Shown: positions 27,790-38,827 of the stretch, piece after piece
Position numbering within the stretch: the stretch's first letter is position 1
Layout of the letters: the number at the start of each line of letters is the position of its first letter
Source of the DNA: Apostichopus japonicus
Lineage: Eukaryota > Echinodermata > Holothuroidea > Aspidochirotida > Stichopodidae
NCBI RefSeq assembly: GCF_037975245.1
Contig: NC_092568.1
Coordinates: forward strand, 42,895,631-42,959,630
DNA length: 64,000 nt
Direction: 5' to 3'
The notes under the pieces: generated by a model
Seen by the model: only the letters and a program-made list of their open reading frames with translations
Databases searched by the model: none
What the model was told of the DNA's origin: nothing
Program-made: the position numbers and the translations under genes

Positions 27790-28322
27790 CACTATTTACA
27801 ACACTATGAACCGTGCGTAACATATATTTAATCAAAAGTACTATGTACAACACTGGAACCGTGCGTAACATACATTTAATCAAAAGTACTGTGTACAACA
27901 CTGGAATCGTGCGTAACATATATTTAATCAAAAGTACTATGTACAACACTGGAACCATGCGTAACATATATATATTTAATCAAAGTACTATGTACTGGAA
28001 CCATGGGTAACATATATTTAATCAAAGTACTATGTACAACACTGGAACCGTGCGTAACATATATTTAATCAAAGTACTATGTACAACACTGGAACCGTGC
28101 GTAACATATATTTAATCAAAGTACTATGTACAACACTGGAACCATGCGTAACATATATTTAATCAAAAGTACTACAGTATGTACAACACTGGAATCATTC
28201 GTAACCTATATTTAATCAAAGTACTATGAACCGTGCGTAACATATATTTAATCAAAGTACTATGTACAACACTATGAACCGTGCGTAACATATATTTCAT
28301 CAAAGTACTATGTACAACACCT
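27790..28322. repeat. 47-48-bp minisatellite, 11 copies
   Basis: The marker gcgtaacatatatttaatca recurs at about 27813, 27861, 27909, 27957, 28003, 28050, 28097, 28144, 28197, 28232 and 28280, followed by agtactatgtacaacactgg. Copies differ by single-base changes and small indels (48, 46, 47, 53, 35 bp spacing). Confidence 0.95.
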
Positions 28323-28834
28323 CGTGGCCAACTCAACCAGCCTTCTCTACAAGCGAGCCAGGGCTCGCCGACAGCGAACATGCATGAGTGAACAGAAAGA
28401 TTAAACTTTTGTTACAAAAGTAAAGGGCATCATTCCTATATCGTCTTAGCATTTCGGATATGCAAATGAGGGATTAAGGTTAAGGGTGAGAGTTAACTTT
28501 ACAATTGAATACAGTCGTTTGCAGGCCAGGAAAAAAGGGGTAACACGGGAACCTCGTTCCCGGGAAATTTTAGTCACTCGCGGGAAATTTTGGAGCAAAG
28601 ATAAAAAAATAAATCTTCATCACTCGCAGGAAATTTTGGAGCAGAGATAAAAAAAAAATAAAAAAACAGACAGCAAAAACATGAAGAGGGAGGAAGAAAG
28701 AAAGAAAGATGGGAAAGGGAAAAATGAAAAGAAATAAGACGTGTCCGACAATAAAACATCATATGTGAACCATTAAATTAGCACATTAAACTCTATTACT
28801 ACCGATTTACCGTCAGTCACTATCTGCGGGTCAA
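28323..28834. other. Intronic spacer with purine-rich tract
   Basis: 28646-28738 is strongly A/G-rich (gaggaagaaagaaagaaag). The motif cgcgggaaattttggagca is repeated at 28577 and 28626 (second copy cgcagg). No gene. Confidence 0.6.
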
Positions 28835-29890
28835 TATAGGCCTACGTGCACTATGTAACCTAGGCTACACCAAATATCGAACGTTACTTGGGCTCAGCAT
28901 GTTACGGGTCTTCAAAATTATTCTGAAATTTTTGTTATTTATTTTTCCTTCAAACGATGATTGTGAAGGTTCCCATTTTATTTTTCCTTCAAACGATGAT
29001 TGTGAAGGTTCCCATGTACAAAATCTTACCCTTATGCATTTCACCTCATTTTGTTATAATAATTATAACGATTTAATAAATTTTGAGCCAAAACCGCAGG
29101 GAGTATATCCAGTTTAAATCCATCTTTGCACGGGACTGTATATTATTATAGCCTAGGATACGGTACTTGTACACACTCATGTGCGGTACTTGAGAGTTGA
29201 TGCTGTAGTGAAATGGATTCGTTTATTAATGCGGGGGGTTCCACGATGTCATTTATAGTTATCTTTCGCCACTTTTTTAATTTTTAAGATTTTTGCACGA
29301 AAGATTGATATTGTACGTATTGAAAGTACATTTTCTGGAGTTAACAACAGCCGATTAACGATATGAATAAATCTGTACTATTCTTATGCATGTAGTTCAT
29401 AATCCCGTATTTACGTAGCCCCTATGTTACATTCTTATTGTCTGAAGTTCCAAACACGTGGTGACTTGTTGATAGTTAAAAACTTTTCATTGTGAACTTT
29501 TGAACTTGAAGGGGTTGCCCTATTCCAATATCATGGAATAGTGGTGAACTCCCAATTTCTTTTTGTGTACGGATTACTAGTTTAATCCACGTGCGAACGT
29601 GATAATCTAATATCTTACGTCGAGTATGAATGAAGGATGGTGTGGGTTCCTTTTTTCCAAGTTTTGTGCTTTTCTTTTGGAAGTGTATGTTAAAACACAA
29701 CGGCCCTAATACAGCGTGTTATTTTTTATATTTTTTATAACTGTGCGTGTAAGAGTATGTACATACTGTAGCCTAGGCTATGCATATTGAATTTATGGCA
29801 TTGACAGTCTCGTAACTAAGTGCTTTGAACCATAGACGAAAGTTGGTGAAAATACCGGTTGTAGTTACGATACCGGGAATCATGTTGCAA
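28835..29890. repeat. Interspersed repeat, paralogous to 59180-60180
   Basis: About 1 kb, colinear and highly similar to 59180-60180, from ctacaccaaatatcgaacg through gtagcccctatgttacattc to gtaactaagtgctttgaacc. This copy has a 35-bp internal tandem duplication at about 28946-29015 (ccttcaaacgatgattgtga twice) that the other copy lacks. No coding domain. Presumably a non-autonomous transposon interior. Confidence 0.88.
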
Positions 29891-30779
29891 CAAAACGACT
29901 CATGTGCTACCGTAACACATGTGTAATACACTGGCAATCACTGTAAAAATGGGCCACCAAATCGCGTCAATTGGGTCTTCAATTTTCAAAAAGCTTCAGC
30001 TTCTGAGGGGGCACATCCCCCACAGACACCCCCTACAATGCGTTCCGCGGGAAATCCGGCTTTGTCGGATTTATGTTCCAGGGAAAAAAACATTTTTTCT
30101 GACCGTGGTCGTTTGTTATTTCATTAAACATATAGTGGGCCATCAGTCTTTATTATAAGATGTTACAGTGGTCATAAAAAATAACTGCCTCATGGCCTGT
30201 ATTTATTTAGCTCCATGGTCATGTCAGAGTGGCAATGCATTGGTAAGGTATACAATATGAATTAATCCTGTTAGATAGTACAGTAGGCTGTGCTAGTAGA
30301 GATACCGGTTTTCTTCTCGACTTAATCCTTCTTCTATGTTAGTCTTAGGTTTCATCACTGGACAACTATTTTCTTATATTAGGACTTTTGAAACAAGATT
30401 ATTTCTCAATTGAATATACAATAAAGGTGGTACCTGTATGTCAGTGTTCCTTTGATCAACTTCATCAAATGACAGTCGGAACTTGAGCTAATTGTTAGTA
30501 GCCTGGGTCTTAGTGCGATATTAGTGGCCTAGTAAGAGACCTACAGTAGTTCTACTGTTATTAAGTTAGAGTCAGAGAGAGATTGTGAAGATGATCAAAG
30601 GTCTGTGATACCAAGTGTACGGTAGTATTATATGTGACCATAAGCTAGGATTTGCACATTTAGTCACATCGACGATCATCCATCGATGATCATCCATTCT
30701 TTGAGAAAGGAGAGCCTCGTTGGTACTGAATCTGCATTCAAGTCTTGACGAGCCTCAGCCAGTTGTGTCGAAGATAATT
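29891..30779. other. Intronic sequence, no gene recognised
   Basis: Contains a G/C-rich motif (gagggggcacatcccccac at 30006) resembling transposon-internal sequence. Otherwise unremarkable. Confidence 0.4.
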
Positions 30780-31440
30780 ATTTTTCACTAAGCTCTGTAA
30801 CCTTCCCATCATCCTTAAAATCCGAAATGGTAACTCCTATCATCAAAAATCATTCTAGACACTTCAAAAAGTATCGTCCAATCTCTAATTGAAAAAAACT
30901 AACGGATTGAAAAAGCTGCTTCTCTGCAACTTCAGGAATATATATGTGCTAGTCACTTCATAACTCCCTCCAATCTGCCTACAGTACCAAAAGAATCATT
31001 CAATGGAAACTGCCCTGTTATGCATCTTTAATGATGATCTCCTCGCCACTGACAACCACAGTGAATCTCTTCTCCTCCTCCTCGACCTTAGTGCAGCTTT
31101 TGACACTATCGACCACCAAATTCTGTTGGATAGGCTGCACACCGAGTAAGGTTTTGAATGCAGTACTCGTAATTGGATACAATCTTATTTCACAAACTCG
31201 CCGACTGTTACCATTAATGATAAACATTCTTCACCCCGCTATCTTCAATATCGAATTACACAAGGATTAGTGCTTGGATGACCTATATTCACATATTATA
31301 CCTTCCATCTCACATCTCACGGTCTGCAACCTGGATGAATTATGAAGGTGAAACACAAGTTAATGTGTCAATGAATATTGATGAAAAGGATGATACCTGT
31401 AGTATTGGGAAACTTGAATCATGCATTAAAAATATAAAAC
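30780..31440 (+). pseudogene. L2-type LINE reverse transcriptase fragment, part 1
   Basis: Degenerate RT readable across frames: 'SNL' region near 30880, then SESLLLLLDLSAAFDTIDHQ (first catalytic Asp) at about 31062-31130, then ITQGLVLG near 31260, and CIKNIKPW just before the insertion. Stops and frameshifts abound. The reading resumes at 36450, so the younger LINE at 31447-36440 landed inside it. Confidence 0.85.
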
Positions 31441-31782
31441 CTTGGTGTTTATTTATTTATTTATTATTTATTTATTAAACTTTATTTTGAGAGGGTAACT
31501 CGTTTAGCCGAAGCTAATCTTCCACGAGGCCCTCGTACAATACAAAAATAAATAAATATCAATTAAAATATATAAGTAAATGTTGCAAATTAAAAATGCT
31601 AAATGAAATATGAAATTATGAATGAGTAAAAGCGAGTAAGATTCTTAAACTACGATCAAAATGAAATAAGAATATTATTAATATTAAAATTATACAATAT
31701 GTATAAAATCAATAGAAACAAAATCACACAAATACTGATCTAAAACTTTCGAATAAAACGAGGAGAGCAATAAAACATGTCA

Positions 31783-34758
31783 TTACTTGATAAAACGTTG
31801 AACTAATCTTTTAAAACTACTTAAGCTGTTTGCATTTTTTATTTCATTTGGTAGTGCGTTCCATTGTTTTGCAGCAATGTGGGGGAATCTTTTCCTGTGG
31901 AATTCCGTTTTTCCCCCAGTTAGAAAGAGCCCAGATGATGTAGTTGAGCGTAGGCCATATGTATGTACATCATGAGTATACTCAAACATTTCTTTCATGT
32001 AAGACGGGGCAAGTCCGTGGAGTGATTTATATACCATAACCAGCCTTTTCATATTAAGACGTTCATTGAAAGTATGCCATCCAAGTCTTTGAAAAAGGTC
32101 GCTGGACCTTTCATCATAAGTAGCATCTAGTATTATTCGGGCTGCACTTTTTTGAAGCTTTTCTATTCGGTCAATATATCCCTGGTTGCATGAACCCCAT
32201 GTGAGATTACAATAATCCATGAATGGCTGAATATAGCCATTATAGTATAACACACATGTAGGGATGTCGATAAATCGTTTAATTCTTCTTAAGAGTGCTA
32301 TTCTACTACTTATGGTATTACAAACAAAATCAATTTGATCATTCCATGTAAGATTTGCATCAATCCTGACACCTAGAAGCTTCTCTGATGAAGTATTACT
32401 TAGCAGCTCGTTATTTATCATCACATTTAGATTGTTGGATTTTGGAGTAATTTGCTTATGCTTAGAACATATTAACATGCTTTTCGTTTTCTCAGTATTA
32501 ATAACCATCTTGTTTTGCTGGTCACACCAATTGTATATATGTTTAGCATCTTCATTTAATTTAATAGACAGCTCATCAATACTCTTATCACTAACATGAA
32601 ATGTAGTATCGTCTGCATACATATCCGCAGAACAATGTGCAAGACATAAATCTAAATCATTAATATAAAGTAAAAATAAGAGTGGCCCTAGAATTGAACC
32701 TTGTGGTACACCACTTGTAACGTACATTGGGGTTGATCTTTCCCCGTTTGAAAATACACTTTGTGTTCTGTTATACAGATATGTCTGAAACCATTTAATT
32801 GATGTATCTGAACATTGGTAAATTTTCATTTTTTCTAATAGGATATCATGATCTACTAGGTCGAATGCTTTTCTTAAATCTAGCATAATTGAGCCAATTA
32901 AATATCCTTCATCAATATTTTTCATCCAACAATCTATCAAATTAAGCAAGGCCGTTTCACATGAATGTTTGGCTCTAAACCCAGACTGAGTCACCCTTAG
33001 CAAACCGAAATTATCTACATATCTATATAATTCATGGTGAACATGTTTCTCTAAGATTTTTGACACTACTGGAAGTACCGCTATCGGTCTATAATTAGCT
33101 GGGTCTAAGGGGGACCCGCTTTTATGAATCGGGATAACTTTAGCCGACTTCCATATCGATGGAAATACGTTTTCTCGAATACTAAGATTTAAGATATGGG
33201 TAAGACTTGGTGCAATATATCGTGCACTTTTCTTTAAAATGTAGGCACTTAATTCATCCGTACCAGTGGCTTTAGTAGTGTCAAGGTTTTTAAGATACTT
33301 AAAGACAAACTCATGTGTAACTTCCGGTATATTAAAACAAGCGTCTATTGGTAATTTAGTAGATACATATCGATTCAAGGATTCATGTCTTCTGTTTATA
33401 GGTTGTTTGTTGTCTTCATCATCATTTACATATTTGTTTGATACAGAAGTAAAAAATAAATTAAAGGCATCAGCAATTTCTTTTGCATCGGTTACACTCT
33501 TGCCATTTAGTTCAAGGAGTGTTGTTTCGCTTGAATTTGGGTTATTAAATGATGATTGAGCATTTCTTAAAATCTGCCACAGTTCTTTTGTATTTCCACT
33601 GTTTTTGGAAATAGCACTTTTAAAATAATCCTGTTTAGATTGACGAATAAGGGATGTTGTTTTGTTTCTCCAAAAACGATATAGCGTAGGTTCGTTGGCT
33701 TTTGCATTGTCCCTATTTTTTATTGCAGATTTTATTTCTGTGTTCATCCAAGCAGGTTGATACTTTCTCTTAATCCTTTATATTTTCTGAGGGGCGTGCT
33801 TGTTTACGACACTAATCAATGCATTTTCCCATATTTTAAGTGCCTTTTCTTGATTTAATTCAGAAATTATACTGTGCCAATTGAATGACCGCAGGTCTTG
33901 CAAAAATAATTCATCATCTATATTTTTCACTGCCCTATATGTAATTGAGGTGTGCTTTTTGTTCTTTGTTTGTTTCTCTTTATGGCACAGGGAAAAGTAC
34001 ACCGGAAAATGATCGCTCAATCTGATATGTGGTACTTGAATATTTTTTACCATTTCACTATCAGTAGTATATATATGGTCAATTAGAGAGCATGTGTTTT
34101 CGGTAACTCTGGTTGGTTCCTTCACCATTTGTTTCAAGTTAAAATGATTTACAGTGTGTTCCCATGTCTTATTATTACTTTCATTTAAGATGTTAAAATT
34201 AAAATCTCCTATGACAACAATATCTTGACATGTACCATATGGTATATTTAACATGTTATGAAAGGTGTTTATCCATTCAGCTCTAGCACTCGGGGGTCTA
34301 TAGATTAAGCATAGAAACATATTCTTATTAAAGGGTAGCTTGATTTCTAACCAGATAACTTCCATGCTGTCAACTTCAAATTCTTTACGCCTAACAAATG
34401 GTGTGTCATTATTAATATAAATAAGAAGTCCCCCACCTTCTTTCCCAACTCTATCCCTTCGTACAATTTTAAATCCTGGTATGGTTAATTCATGATCAAA
34501 ATATTTCTCATTTAAAAATGATTCAGTAATAGCTAAAATATTTAAAACTTTATCATCATGAGTAATTAGGGTTCCCAGCTGATCCATCTTTGGGTGAAGA
34601 TGTTGGATGTTTATAAATCCAATTTTGAGTCCTGTATTTTGTCTTACCTTACAGTTTATAGAATATTGTACACTTGTTAGTTGGTGAGTATTGTTATCAG
34701 TTCCTTTTTCCTTATCGGCGTCTGGTATGCTTACGGCACTCTCGTCATGGCCATGATT
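31783..34758 (-). pseudogene. LINE ORF2: endonuclease and reverse transcriptase, one internal stop
   Basis: Reading directly on from the ORF1 stop, the frame shows the apurinic-type endonuclease N terminus IGFINIQHLHPKMDQL, then ITESFLN, VVIGDFNFN and LSDHFPVY. An in-frame TAA (33780-33778) follows HAPQKI. The frame then continues RIKRKYQPAWMN into the RT: YRPIAVLPVVSK, GFRAKHSCETALL, MLDLRKAFDLVDH, GVPQGSILGP, MYADDTTFHVS (catalytic YADD), and a C-terminal region ending LVQRFIK. The endonuclease nicks target DNA and the RT primes cDNA there. Apart from the TAA all core motifs survive. The only Met in the endonuclease (34587) lies after its N-terminal motif, so it is unlikely to be the true start. 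Confidence 0.93.
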
Positions 34759-36150
34759 CTATCGGTAGTAGCAATTGCGTTCTTTATGACCCAGACGGGA
34801 GCAAATCCGACATTGAAGTGGGCGGTCATAGCGGCAGTTTGTGACAACATGGTTGGATTCGCCGCAGTTGTAGCACCCACGGTTTGAATGATGGGTGTGG
34901 CGTTGATCGTAGGTTTGATGATGTGATTGACTCCTGTTGCTTGGTTCTGCATGTCGATGTGTATGGTTGCTGTGGTATCTTGTGTGCCCGTTGTGGTTCT
35001 GGTTCCGTTCAGTATGGTGTCCGTCTTTGCGGTGATTCGAATAATCGTGTTCACGTTGGTGATGATGTTGTGATTCACGATGGTGTCCTGAGAAGTGTTC
35101 ACGCTGTTGCTGACGTAATTGGCGGTGGTGTCCCGAGAGACGTTGCTGGTGATGTGATTCTTTGTGGTAGTGTGTGTATGGTACGTCCTGATCTTTATCG
35201 TGAATTCGAAGGCAAACTGGACCAATGGCGGTGTACTTTTGTCGTAGTTTTTTTGAACCCTTGCGACTAAGGTGGATACCATCATAAGCAAACAGGCTAG
35301 TATCCGTTTCACCATCGCCATATGAAAATGATGTGATATTATCGATGTAACGACAGTCCAACTTTGTGGCTAAATCCTTTAAAGAATCGTTTAGATCCAG
35401 AATAGCATGGGCACACTCGTCTCTCCGTGGACATGGACCAGATATATGGATTTTAGTATGTCCGCAGCTAACCCGAGTAGTTGTGATTAAATCCTCAAAA
35501 TCATTTAGGATTTCGCTTAGTTTGTCAGATTTTTTAACAACGTCATTAGTTCCCACATGGATGATTACGTGACTTACGGCTTGGAGAGTTGTATTCGCTT
35601 TCATCTCATTTCTTATAGTTTCCGTTGAAGCCCCACTAATGCACTTGACACTAACATTATTTCCATCGAAATCATCATCCGATAAATCTCGTATCATTGA
35701 GTCGCCAATGATTAATACTCTATTCTTAGGTGGTTTGTAGGATGCGATCTGTGCATAAGTGTTCTTTTCGTGACAGGGATCTTCAGCTTCTTGTGAATTT
35801 TGACCAGATGTGTTGGCCGAGTTATGTTCGGAGAGTTCTCTTACTTTCGCTTGTAGTGAGTTTATCTGTTTAAGTGCCTCTGTCAGTTGCTTTTGGGATT
35901 CAAGCAAATTACTTCGAAGTCTCAAGCAGGGTTGGCAGAACCATTTGGATTTTGCACTCTTAGTAGGTGTTTTGTCTAGACCTACACAACCTATGTGGTA
36001 ATCAACACCACAGAAGTCACAGGATACGATTTTTGCTGCACCGCCATGTGGGCTTACACAGGATCCAGAACAATAGGTGATCAATAGTTCTTCTGGGTCA
36101 GTTTGTGTTGATCCGTGTGTGACGCACTGAGGTGTGGCGGTCGAATCCAT
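34759..36150 (-). CDS. LINE ORF1: PHD finger, SGNH esterase, His-rich linker, two zinc knuckles
   Basis: 463 residues, intact. A PHD-type zinc finger at 27-75 (CSGSC, CDFCGVDYHIGC, WFCQPC) is followed by a heptad-like coiled coil (78-108). An SGNH hydrolase/esterase domain spans 143-305 (IIGDSMIRDL with Ser151, VGTND at 199-203, YDGIHLSRKG with Asp290 and His293). A linker at 325-421 holds 27 histidines. Two CX2CX4HX4C knuckles close the protein (426-439 and 447-460). PHD plus esterase is known for ORF1 of CR1-type LINEs, which bind element RNA. The protein ends three residues after the second knuckle at a TAG, and ORF2 continues in the same frame. Confidence 0.93.
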   Translation of the reverse strand: MDSTATPQCVTHGSTQTDPEELLITYCSGSCVSPHGGAAKIVSCDFCGVDYHIGCVGLDKTPTKSAKSKWFCQPCLRLRSNLLESQKQLTEALKQINSLQAKVRELSEHNSANTSGQNSQEAEDPCHEKNTYAQIASYKPPKNRVLIIGDSMIRDLSDDDFDGNNVSVKCISGASTETIRNEMKANTTLQAVSHVIIHVGTNDVVKKSDKLSEILNDFEDLITTTRVSCGHTKIHISGPCPRRDECAHAILDLNDSLKDLATKLDCRYIDNITSFSYGDGETDTSLFAYDGIHLSRKGSKKLRQKYTAIGPVCLRIHDKDQDVPYTHYHKESHHQQRLSGHHRQLRQQQREHFSGHHRESQHHHQREHDYSNHRKDGHHTERNQNHNGHTRYHSNHTHRHAEPSNRSQSHHQTYDQRHTHHSNRGCYNCGESNHVVTNCRYDRPLQCRICSRLGHKERNCYYR

Positions 36151-36449
36151 ATTGTTATTGACCGCTCTATAGCTAAGTTGACGTTAGCCGAGCAACTATA
36201 GGCTAGGCCTGCTGTAAGTATATAGGTAGTGCGAATAGGCTAAGTTTACTGACTTCAGTTTAGTTAACAGTTAACCAAATCATCCAAATGAATCCAGTTT
36301 CCGAATAAATAATATTGCGGAGTTAAGTATAATGATGAGAAGACTAAAAGGATTGCACTCAAATATTGCAGAATACCGCTGTATAATTTAAAATTCGTAA
36401 AAATCCATGAATAAAGAGAGCATAAAATTTTCCTTGCTGCCTTCCAGCA

Positions 36450-37031
36450 TAGGTTACTATAGGTGTGTGAACAACAAACAAATTCTCAACGAGTCGACAA
36501 CAAAACCAAATTGATGCATGTTTCGTCACCATTCTGTAATGTCTACCCTTTAACTTCTCTCAAGATTAGCGATTCTTGTATATCTCCCTTTCCCTCTGTT
36601 CAAGATCTGGGTGTTTTTTTTATGATAAACTCACATTGGTGCCTCATGTAAATAATATCTGCCGCTCTACTTCACAAGCTATCAGAAACATTAGCCAAAT
36701 TTGCAAATATCTTGATCAAAAGTCGACTGAGACACTAATCCATGCTTTTGTTTCATCCAGACTTGACTTGTAACAGCCTTTTATTTGGTCTTCCTACTTA
36801 CCAAGTCTCTAAGCTTCAGTGCATTCAAAGCACCGCTCCCATCCATGATTTTACACCAAACTAATTTCGAACTTACTCATCTTACAAATTCCAACTCGCT
36901 CACTCAGATCTCACAGTGCTATTCTCCTAAAGCAACCAAAACTTAAAACTAAAACGTACAGTGAGCTTTCTTTTCAATTTGCGGCCCCCAAACTCTGGAA
37001 CACTCTCCCCACCCACATGAGGGATTTCCCT
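36450..37031 (+). pseudogene. L2-type LINE reverse transcriptase fragment, part 2
   Basis: Continues part 1: NNKQILNES, then VQDLGVFF, ICRSTSQAIRNISQICKYLD, LIHAFVSSRLDL, and Leu/Ser-rich C-terminal text, with frameshifts. It is interrupted at 37031 by a hAT element and resumes at 38437. Confidence 0.82.
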
Positions 37032-38436
37032 CAGGGTTGGCCGGTTTTTACCGGGCGGTTTTTACCGCCCCGGTAAAAACAAGTTTTTTACCGGTTTTTA
37101 CCGGGAGGTTTTTCCCACCTATAAGTGGGAAAAACTGGGAAAAACCGGGAAAAACCTCAAATTATATAGAATTCCTAAAAACTCATGTGGAACTTGTGGA
37201 GGAGCATAGAATCTACAAGAAAATGGCATCTTATGGTAGGGGGTTGGGTTACATCCAAAGAACAGCTATGATCTATAACTTGTGAGTTTACCGATTAGAC
37301 TATTATAAATAATTCAAATAAATAATATATTGGATGCTCAAATCAACCAACTTTATTTTCCTATGGAGATGCATAATTCCATTATCTAGAGAATGGACTC
37401 GTATCAAACTGTTGGTGCCTCCTAGGGCTATGGTTTGTCATATTATACATGCCACATTAGTCCGCTCAGATCCAAATGATGATTCACATCCAAGAACGAT
37501 CACTTCATGTCTGCGATAAATTGTACTCTGTTCACACTTCGCACTAGGCACTGTACTATGCTTATATTGCTTATAGGCACTGTACTAAGTGACTGTTGTG
37601 ACATCAACTAATTTGAGAATAAGTAACAATTGGAACAGTTACTTGTGTTGTTGATACTCCTACCTCTTCAGTTAGCCTATACACAGGAAGTGCCCAGTAT
37701 CACCTCACCTGTCCACCTCAAAGTGTTTAATCACTCATGCATGAAGTTGTATAATAATTGGACCATGTTTGCATCAAGGTAAACAGTTTGGTTGTGTGAA
37801 TGGCTCCATAGGGCCATTGTGCGTTTAATACTTTAATTGGGCCCATGTGCCTTACAAAGTTTCAAAGCAGTTTCTATTGAGCCCCCTGGATTGAAGTTCA
37901 CCTCAATAGACTGTTGCCTACTGTATTAATGGAATGGAATGAACTGTCTAAGCACATAATATTATATTATTATATGGTTCCTTGTCCCTTTGAGGCTTTG
38001 GATGCCATGGTTCGCCACTTCGTTCTATCCTCCGCTGTTCATGCCACATAATAGGCCTGAAGAATTTAGGAGGGGTGAATGTCCCAGTGTAGACCTATAA
38101 TGGTTTGGGCAATAGGCAATGCATACTGCTAAAGAGATCGTGACAGAATAACTATACATGTGCAATACGAAAAATACTCTTTTTTCCACAAAAAGTAGAA
38201 TAAGAATGTGATAAAATAGCTCAAAATGAAGCTAAGAAACTCCCATATTCAATAAAATATGCCTGTCATGAAACAATATCGTGCCTACTGATGACCCTGC
38301 ATTTTACGGACAATTAATACTAGTTTTCGAGACGGAGGCGGTTTTTACCGGTATTTACCAGTTTTTCCCGGTTTTTACCTGGTTTTTACCGCTTAGTGGG
38401 AAAAACAGGTTTTTTCCCGGGAAAATGCCAACCCTG
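37032..38436. mobile_element. hAT element (1405 bp) inside the L2 fragment
   Basis: Ends CAGGGTTGGCCGG... and ...TGCCAACCCTG, rich in 'accggtttttaccgg' repeats near both termini, with an exact 8-bp duplication ATTTCCCT (37024-37031, 38437-38444). No transposase frame. Confidence 0.93.
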
Positions 38437-38640
38437 ATTTCCCTACCATAGACAAATTGAAAAGCATCTTAAAAGCCCACTTCTTCACGTGCCAACCTAA
38501 TAATTGTAATTTTTTCGATCCTTTCTTGTATCTTTAAGTTTCTGTTCACCTATGCTGTATTTTTGTACTCATTTTATTTCTTGTAAAGCGCATTGAGACC
38601 GTTGGTAAAATGCGCTATTATGAAAGTGCATTCTCTCATT
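38437..38640 (+). pseudogene. L2-type LINE fragment, part 3 (C terminus and 3' tail)
   Basis: Encodes LKSILKAHFFT-like residues, then the L2-like 3' end motif cttgtaaagcgcattgagacc and atgcgctattatgaaag. Completes parts 1 and 2. Confidence 0.8.
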
Positions 38641-38827
38641 GGCTTGCTTAAATCAGGCATAACAGAATATATGAATGAAATCTGTCTTCAGCAGATAAAC
38701 CTTTGATTATTAAATTCTTAAGTAATGATTTTTTTTGGGCAAAATTAGCTTGGTGATTGTAATACTTAATTGTTAGTCAAATAACTTCCAAATTTTTGAA
38801 AATGAACATCCTTATGTATATATCAAC

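Larger units (their letters stand above)
31447..36440 (-). mobile_element. Near-complete Jockey-superfamily (CR1/L2-like) LINE
   Basis: Minus-strand element with ORF1 (36150-34759), ORF2 (34758-31783), a 3' UTR (31782-31482) containing the gagagggtaactcg/gaggccctcg block, and a TTTA-repeat tail (31447-31481). The whole coding part is one frame of 1456 codons interrupted by only two stops, TAG at 34761-34759 and TAA at 33780-33778. The 5' boundary is estimated: the host L2 fragment resumes near 36450. A 3' fragment of the same family lies at 6220-7110. Target duplication not resolved. Confidence 0.92.

Noticed and set aside
27813-28381. Repeat peptide genes on both strands (NIYLIKSTMYNTGT-type)
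   Set aside because: Artefacts of the 47-48-bp minisatellite.
34731-35321. Alternate-frame ORFs over the LINE ORF1 3' half
   Set aside because: Shadows of the His-rich coding segment (cat/cac codons shifted).
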